Shown: positions 16,998-22,917 of the stretch, piece by piece | How the letters are laid out: the number at the start of each line of letters is the position of its first letter | How positions within the stretch are numbered: the first letter of the stretch is position 1 | Made by a program: the position numbers and the translations under genes | Assembly: GCA_024811115.1 (NCBI GenBank) | Contig: JAKOGH010000642.1 | Coordinates: forward strand, 1-22,917 | DNA: 22,917 nucleotides | Direction: 5' to 3' | From: Terana coerulea | Taxonomy: Eukaryota; Basidiomycota; Agaricomycetes; Polyporales; Phanerochaetaceae | Notes under the pieces: model-generated | The model's database searches: none | Seen by the model: only the letters and a program-made list of their open reading frames with translations | What the model was told of the DNA's origin: nothing

Positions 16998-19392
16998 ATG
17001 CCGACAATACTTTATCTCCTTGTTATTACCGTTGCTATCTCCCTCGCGTCCTGGTGGTATCGGGCGCTGAGCCGGTCGTTCCTCCGACGCATTCGAGGAC
17101 CGCCGAGGCACTCTTGGCTACAAGGTGATGTCATTGAATTACTGGAAGAGTAGTAGGATACTTACTGTGTTATCCAATTTAAGGGAATATCCGCGACATT
17201 TTGACCGATCAACAGAGTGTCGGTGATTATGATACTAAGTGGCTTAAAGAATACGGAGGCACGTGGCGGCTTTCTGGTCCCTTAGGCGTATGTGCGTTTC
17301 CAATCTTGTGTTAGTGTTCGGCTCATCAACATGATCTACAGTCCAATATCCTGATGACGGCGGACCCTAAGGTACATACTGAATTGACTGTGTCCTACAA
17401 CCTGCAAAAATGCTGACACATGGCTTCATATGGACCAGGCCTTGCAGCACATATTCCACAAATCGGGATATGATTTTCCAAAGACTAAGCAAACACAGCT
17501 TATCTTGTTCAATTTCACAGGGAGAAGCATGTTATACGCCCCTGGTTGGTAATCCTCTAACATCTTCCTGTGTAAGCCAGGCTGACAGTCCTGGAGACGG
17601 CGCCATGCATACCAGGCATCGGAAGATTATGAACCCCGCTTTCACTGCGTCTCAACTACGCTCCTTCCTGCCGATGTTCCATCGTAGCTCCGCCAAGGTA
17701 CGATGAAGCCTTTAGCACATTGAGCCAAGCTAGCTCAACGCAACTACTTAGATGTGTCAAATATGGAAGGACCGAGTCCTTGGGCGCGCTCCTACAGGTG
17801 CCGTAATTCCCGTAAACAGGTGGCTGGCTCGGATAGCTCTTGACATAATTGGCGAAGGTAAGCAGCCCTTACTATTATATAACTTCAGCAAGTATCTAAT
17901 GGTCCTTCTACAGCAGCATTCGATTTCCCGTTTGAGTCTCTCGAGGATCCTGACAGTGGAATGAGCAAGATTTATCACAACTTATTGTGCGTACCACGCG
18001 TGAAACTCTAGGACATGCTTCTTCTCAATTACGGCAAAATAGTGCCGATACGATATTTCGCCCCACGGTTTGGAACACCGTCCTTCAGGGATTTGTTTTG
18101 AGCTACATGCCTCGAGTGGTTTTAGAGCACATTCGCTACATCCCCACTCGTGAATACAATCGGTTCAGACACACAATGTCGATCATCAATGATGTCTCAA
18201 GAAGGCTCCTCGCTCAAAAGAGCGCAGACCTTCTGTCTCAGGATACCAGTAAGAAGGACGCTATGAGTGTGTTGGGTACGTTTTCGTATAACTTGCCCTA
18301 CGACGCGATCTGACCACCCGGCTAGTTCGCGCCAACGCTTCAGAGAACCCGAAGACAAAGCTCACAGAGGACGAGATGGTGTCGCAGATGGCCGCTCTTA
18401 CCATTGCAGGACACGAGACCACGGCCAACACCATCACCTGGCTTCTCTGGGAGCTGGCAAAGCACCAGGATTACCAGGACAAGTTGCGCGCGGAAATTCG
18501 ACACAAGCATAACCAAGCTATGGTGCGCGGGGACGCTGAGCTGACTATGGAAGATCTCGAATCTATGTCATATCTCCAAGCAACAGTCCTGGTCGGTTGC
18601 TAGCCTCCTTTCATACTATTACGTTACGACTTACACTCGTCGTGTAGGAAACGTTGCGATATCACCCCATTGTCTACCATTTGCCCCGCATGGCTGGCAA
18701 GGATGACATCCTCCCACTTTCGCAGCCCATCATGTCCCAGACGGGAGAGATGATATATGAAATTCCGGTCGCCGCCGGGCAGGTTATCATGTCATCCATC
18801 TGGGCATACAACCGGTAAGTTTACACATTTGTAGTATGGAACTGACACTGATTGAGTATATCAGCCTTCCAAGTGTATGGGGCGACGATGCCCATCTCTG
18901 GAACCCCATGCGTCATATCGAACACAAACCCAGCGTCGAGACACGTATCGGAATGGTTGGCAACTTGTGAGTGGTTTTGCGCTACGTTTCGGCCTGAACT
19001 GAGTATTCGCGGCTCCAGGATGACCTTTTGTAAGTGCTGGACTCACGGGTTTTGCGCGCGTGTCTCACAGGTTGCTGTAGCGGGTGGCGTTCGTAGTTGC
19101 ATCGGGTAAGTGCGTCGAGCGTTGCATTAACTGGGGTGAACTAACTTTGCTCTCTAGTTGGAAATTTGCGTACGTATTTGAGTCGTTTGCTCCCGCCAGT
19201 GGTAACGAATCTGTGTCTTTCAGCATGATTGAGATGCAGACTATTGTGGCCGATCTCATCAAGAACTTCAAGTTTACCATTCCGGCGGACAAGCCCGAGA
19301 TCATTCAAGTTCCCGCGGGTATCATGGTCCCAATGGTGAAGGGAAAGATGCATGAAGGCGTGCAGATGCCTTTGCATGTCACGGCTCTTTAG
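16998..19392 (+). CDS. Cytochrome P450 monooxygenase, 547 aa, 15 exons
   Basis: Exons: 16998-17124, 17184-17287, 17342-17371, 17439-17548, 17589-17697, 17752-17857, 17914-17986, 18043-18275, 18326-18591, 18648-18814, 18865-18966, 19019-19029, 19081-19105, 19158-19169 and 19224-19392. They total 548 codons with stop and join in frame throughout. Residues 1-22 (MPTILYLLVITVAISLASWW) form the ER membrane anchor, followed by basic residues and the Pro-rich hinge IRGPPRHSW. Family motifs: HTRHRKIMNPAF (C helix), AGHETT at 325-330 (oxygen activation), ETLR at 387-390 (ExxR), WNPMRH at 454-459 (PERF position), and FSGGVRSCIG at 479-488 with Cys486 as haem ligand. It should hydroxylate a small organic substrate with electrons from P450 reductase. 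The substrate and CYP family cannot be told by eye, and no other biosynthetic enzyme is adjacent. Exons of 11, 25 and 12 nt surround the haem loop. Confidence 0.93.
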
Positions 19393-19779
19393 TGTCAACA
19401 GGTAGTGAGAGCGCGATTGATTCAAGGTTGATTTGCACGCATGTCACGTAGAGTGCACCGTTATACTTATATTTTACCCCAGCTACTGTAGAATCTTTAC
19501 ACCTAGGCTAGATGAGACCAAAATTCACTGGTACTGAGCCCAAACCTCTCACATTTCCACGTAACACGCGCGAAAGCAAACCCCAACAGGCCTTCCCTCC
19601 TTGCTGAAACGGCGCAGAATCTCTGGGATGACGAAGTCAGACTACGCCCTCTCATCGTATGTCGAAGGAGCACGCTGAGAGAGAAGCTTGGGCGCTCTCC
19701 ACTCGTCCGAAGCGTGAGGAATGCTGACAGTGACAGGCGTTTGGTAGCCTCGTGCAAGTTCTGTCCCCGAATGCGGAGT

Positions 19780-20290
19780 CAGCGGTGTACTAAGACGTAT
19801 AAGCCGAGCTTGACCCACAGAGCTGGCAGCGCTGCGCCTGTGCATGGACGTGTTCTTGCAAAGGCCCTTGCGGCGCAGGCTTCATGCGACAGCTGAGGTC
19901 CAAGTTCTCTAGACAAACTCATGCTGTCAGCCCGGAGAGTAGGACTGCACCTGTACCCAGGCCCAAGACCCGCAGCAATGAGCGCAGATCCAGCAAACCA
20001 TTTCCTGAGCTGAGACATGCATACGCAGCAGATCGATAGAGACGCGGGTCCAGCATAGCATTGGAACTGGCGCGAATACGTTTCACAGCTGAAATGCTGC
20101 CTCTAGGCAGTTTCTGTCCAGGGATAACGAAGTAAGCTTCTTGAAATCATACAGTGTTAAACAGGTTGAACCGACATACCATCGAGATTGTGCAGCCAGC
20201 GCCCAAGTTGTTCGGGATATGGTGCCAAGAAAACTTCCCTGTGAGAGCAGCACCGAGGTGCATAGCCACACGCATGTCTTTTCGGCAACA
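19780..20290 (-). pseudogene. Aquaporin (MIP family)-like relic
   Basis: Near 20275-20205 the frame reads MRVAMHLGAALTGKF then SWHHIPNNLGAG, which lines up with the segment after the first NPA box of fungal aquaporins (NPAVTL.AA.TGKF.W...P). A GTATGT donor follows at about 20179. Near 20005-19885, with a small intron (GTGCAG..TGACAG) removed, the minus strand gives FAGSALIAAGLGPGY then SMSLSRELGPQLS. This resembles the segment around the second box (GY..NPAR(D/E).GP.L). Both NPA triplets are altered (RVA and SLS). The N-terminal membrane helices and a continuous reading frame are not found, so it is probably a decayed copy. The match is by eye only. Confidence 0.45.
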
Positions 20291-20518
20291 AATGAGGTCG
20301 CAGCAACATCCTTCGAGGACATCTGCTTGAGGGTATGCGGACAAGGCAAGTCGGACTGCGCGCCGCCTGTGCCGCCGCACTTGGCGAATCGGAGTGGCAA
20401 TCGCCGGCCATCTTGATACGTAGTAGAAAGGCCCTGTCCCGCTAAACCCGTACACTTAGACACTCGTAGCCATCTCACCCTTACCTCTCACCTCCACCAA
20501 CCCACACGACCACGCAAC

Positions 20519-21113
20519 ATGGTATGTCTGCCACCCCACCTCGATTCACGGCAAAACATGACTGAATATCGCGTCGCTAGTCCTCCGGCGTCGCCGTCTC
20601 GGATGACTGCATCACGTCCTTCCAGGAGCTCATGAAGAGGAAGCACAAATTCGTCGTCTACGGCCTGAACCCCAAGTTCACGGAAATCGTCGTCCTCAAG
20701 ACATCCAACGATCCTGATTACGAGGTCTTCCTCAAGGAATTCCCCAACACCGAGTGCCGGTGGGCTGTGTACGACTTGGAGTACGAGGTCGATGATGGTG
20801 GCAAGCGGAACAAGGTCTTGTTCGTCTACTGGTGCGTGCATATTATCCGGGTCGTATGTCACGCGCCCTCAAGTGCGAATCGCATCCATCACACAGGTCC
20901 CCCAGCAGCTCCAGTGTCAAGTCACGCATGGTTTACTCCGCGTCAAACAACGTCCTGAAGAGTCGTCTCGGTGTCGGGCTCGAGATCCAGGGCAACGACG
21001 AGGGTGATCTGGAGTTTGCCAACGGTGCGCCACTCACCCTATCGTTCTAGACTTGCTCTGATTTTCTTTTCCTGCGATTAGTGCTTGAGAAGGCGAAGCG
21101 CAACACCCGGTGA
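20519..21113 (+). CDS. COF1: Cofilin / actin-depolymerising factor, 137 aa
   Basis: Exons 20519-20521, 20581-20831, 20897-21024 and 21082-21113 give 138 codons with stop, the normal cofilin length. The first exon is only the ATG. The second starts SSGVAVSDDCITSFQELMKR, the conserved N-terminus with the regulatory serine. The single ADF-H domain follows: TEIVVLKTSNDPDYEVFLKE, CRWAVYDLEYEV, GGKRNKVLFVYWSP, SRMVYSASNNVLKSRL, GLEIQGND, and a C-terminal VLEKAKRNTR helix. Cofilin binds actin filaments in the cytoplasm and severs and recycles them; it is normally essential in fungi. The SPSSSSVKSRMVYSASNNVL stretch departs somewhat from the usual SPDxAxIKxKMVYASSK, but the actin-binding basic residues are kept. 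It converges with the MOB gene, stops 306 bp apart. Confidence 0.92.
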
Positions 21114-21418
21114 ACAAGTGGCTGCTCTCTACAATACGTGAATACCCGCCCAGCCCCCATCTCCGGAGTCTTGTATATCATTTGTCCCACGAACCCTTTT
21201 TGCGGCCGGTATTATCGATAACAGCGTTAGACGCGATGTACACATCAATAATCCAAATGAACTTCACATGAAATCTGGACTGCATGGACACAAGTGCAGG
21301 CTTGCTTGGTTCTGAGTTGACTTTTCGCTATCAATCCAAATGACGCGCTGATGTACACGAATTCCCCGTAACGTAAGATTAACTGGTGATGTAACCTATC
21401 CTCGCACCCAGACGACCT

Positions 21419-22314
21419 TCAAGACGACTCCAGGATGCCCATTTCCTTCCACTTCTCCCAAAGCGCGCCGATACCAACAACTGCGCCAGGCTGTCCCTTG
21501 ATGTCCTTAACATCCAAAAGTTCATATTCCTTGCCGAACGCGAGGAAGTGCGCGAAGAGCGAGTTGAAGTGAGGTTCAGAGCGTAGGTGAAGGATTTGAG
21601 GGTAGTGCACATAGTACAGGTGAGCGAAGACGCGCAGCAGCTGTCGATAGACGTGCTTCACAGTTGATGGGAAATTGGGGAGAAGTCCCGACCTGGCAAA
21701 GTCACTTCAGACCTGTAAAGGAGAGGTATTGTGATGTATAGCCGCACCTGACTTCGTGGGGAATGTGTTCTCATCATCTAGCAAGTTTTGAACCCAGGTC
21801 ATAACGTAATCGATGTAGGTAGGCGCAGGGAGCTGCACGCTTTTACGATCCTTGGTTGATCCACGTGTAGTTCAGCCTATTGCAGAAAATGAGACGCAAT
21901 ACCTTGGGGATTGAATGAAGGGACACGTCGGACCTGCCGACATCGAGGGGCACGATTGCTGCGTGCAGCATTCCGATAGAACACCATAGAATTGGTTGAG
22001 GTTGGTGTAGAAGTCGAAGACTGAAGCGTCAAACGTCAGAAGGTGCTGTGCAGGCCAGAGCGCGTGTCACGTACCGTTGACAGCCACCCATTCCATGATG
22101 TCTGTGTACTTTGGCTGCATCACAATCGTCTTGAAATTCCCTTCACGAGCGCAGCTTCGACGAAAGGACTGCAGAGGTAGAGAGGCTTCTTAGTGGTACC
22201 CGTAGGACTCGCTGGGTCGGCTTGGGATAATGACTCCGTCGAGTGAGAGGCGCCATTGGGTGTAGTGGATCGCTTGGGAGGGCGAGGAGCCCTTTGCATC
22301 GACCGTCTATACAT
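21419..22314 (-). CDS. MOB-family kinase activator (Mob1/phocein), with three apparent single-base frameshifts
   Basis: Exons: 22314 or 22299 to 22075, 22020-21927, 21876-21748 and 21692-21419, with introns of 54, 50 and 55 nt. The Mob fold is clear: PLYLCSPFVEAALVKG, FKTIVMQPKYTDIMEWVAVN, FDFYTNLNQFYGVLSECC, SCPSMSAGP, LNYTWINQ, VQLPAPTYIDYVMTWVQNLL, VYRQLLRVFAHLYYVHYPQI, HFNSLFAHFLAFGKEYELLD. The zinc ligands C-x4-C (CTQQSC) and H-x4-H (HLYYVH) are present. Mob proteins activate NDR/LATS-type kinases in mitotic exit or polarity pathways. The frame breaks at a GGG run near 22138 (one base short), at GG near 21851 (one base extra) and at CCCC near 21677 (one base short). Either the assembly has run-length errors or the gene is recently dead; the otherwise perfect protein favours the former. 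Two in-frame ATGs (22314, 22299) could start it. Confidence 0.75.
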
Positions 22315-22767
22315 GCATGGTCAATGAACAGCTCACAATGGCGGAAGTGAATTGGGTCGACATACCCGATGGAATTGAAGAACGACATGACGACACGTCT
22401 CGCAGTGAACGTAAACCAGAAGGCGATAAAGAGAACGAACCAGCTAAGCAAGCAAAGCCAACAGGTAAAGAAAGGGAAAAAGAGCAGAGGGGACGGATGG
22501 CGAGTAACCAGTGACGGTTGCGATGTTTAAGTAGCGGATTATATATAGTTGCCTTTTCAAGGCGACTCAGCCTTTCACACGTGGCCACGATCAGCAGAAA
22601 TGTTTCCGCTCGCGAATAACCATGTCTATTTGGCTGTGTTAGGATCCAAAGGTCTCGCCCAAACAGCGCCAAATACTCATCCCTTGTTGCGCGCGTGCCA
22701 CCAACACTCGACCGTCACTCACCACCACTAAAAGTCCAGGGTCCACCCTGGCACTACGCCGTCTTTC
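22315..22767. promoter_or_regulatory. Divergent intergenic region (shared promoter)
   Basis: About 450 bp separate the MOB start and the start of the last gene, which are transcribed away from each other. A TATA-like TATATATAG at about 22541-22549 lies near the middle. An open plus-strand frame 22317-22514 is very rich in Glu and Lys and looks like a by-product of purine-rich leader sequence. No other element is recognised. Confidence 0.4.
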
Positions 22768-22917
22768 ATGACGAAAACACGAAGGCAGAAGGCCGCTGCC
22801 GCTGCCCCTTCCACCCCGACGGCTGAGGAGTCACCTGTCTTGGCGTCCCAGACCCCGCAGAATTGTCTGTGGCTATTCCAGAGGACATTGACTTTGACAT
22901 CCTTGCCTCACTTCTCC
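22768..22917 (+). CDS. 5' end of an unknown gene, cut by the window edge
   Basis: ATG 22768 opens MTKTRRQKAAAAAPSTPTAE, a basic then Ala/Pro/Thr-rich start. Up to about 22853 this frame is convincing. After the run at 22853-22856 (ACCCCG) the neighbouring frame becomes protein-like (ELSVAIPEDIDFDILASLL), while the original frame does not. A run-length error of one C would join them. No domain is visible in the 150 bp available. The gene is divergent to the MOB gene. Confidence 0.5.
   Translation, partial: MTKTRRQKAAAAAPSTPTAEESPVLASQTPQNCLWLFQRTLTLTSLPHFS

Noticed and set aside
22317..22514. 65-codon Glu/Lys-rich plus-strand frame
   Set aside because: It lies in the divergent promoter/leader between two genes; low complexity and no splice or homology support.

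Overview
The window looks like nuclear DNA of a filamentous basidiomycete, most likely an Agaricomycete. Genes are dense and intron-rich. Most introns are 40-70 nt, with GT..AG ends and CTNAC-like branch sites. Typical fungal genes are present (cofilin with a lone ATG first exon, a MOB-family protein, a microsomal P450), together with a chromodomain Ty3/gypsy retrotransposon. All gene models were spliced by hand from the sequence; none was checked by alignment or transcripts.

Left arm (1-6.1 kb): the 3' end of an unknown plus-strand gene (to 480) converges on a DCAF4-like WD40 gene (556-2388, minus). Then, all on the minus strand, come a doubtful small gene (2485-2936), a 190-residue putative mitochondrial protein in five exons (3199-4009), and a 447-residue protein with two C-terminal C2H2 zinc fingers (4426-5917). 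About 1.2 kb without a recognisable gene follows.

Centre (7.1-16.1 kb): a mobile-element cluster. A 440-bp MITE flanked by an 8-bp duplication (7186-7625) lies beside a fold-back element (7638-7965). Next comes a three-level nest. A small inverted-repeat element (arms at 8262 and 16041) holds a second 440-bp copy of the MITE with its own 8-bp duplication. That copy is split by a 7-kb Ty3/gypsy chromovirus with 318/319-bp LTRs and a 5-bp CCTTT duplication. The retroelement has the hallmarks of Tf1-type self-priming: 11 nt at the predicted transcript start are exactly complementary to the primer-binding site. Its coding region carries many frameshifts and stops although its LTRs are nearly identical. 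The nest ends 11 bp from the Pol III terminator of an intron-containing tRNA-Lys(UUU).

Right arm (16.2-22.9 kb): a decayed minus-strand gene (16243-16896), an intact 15-exon cytochrome P450 (16998-19392), an aquaporin-like relic (about 19780-20290, minus), cofilin (20519-21113), a MOB gene with three apparent single-base frameshifts, all in C/G runs or doublets (21419-22314, minus), and the 5' end of an unknown gene (22768 onward). MOB and the last gene are divergent and share about 450 bp.

The housekeeping genes do not form a pathway. The noteworthy content is the layered transposon history: old small inverted-repeat element, then MITE, then young retroelement, next to a tRNA gene.
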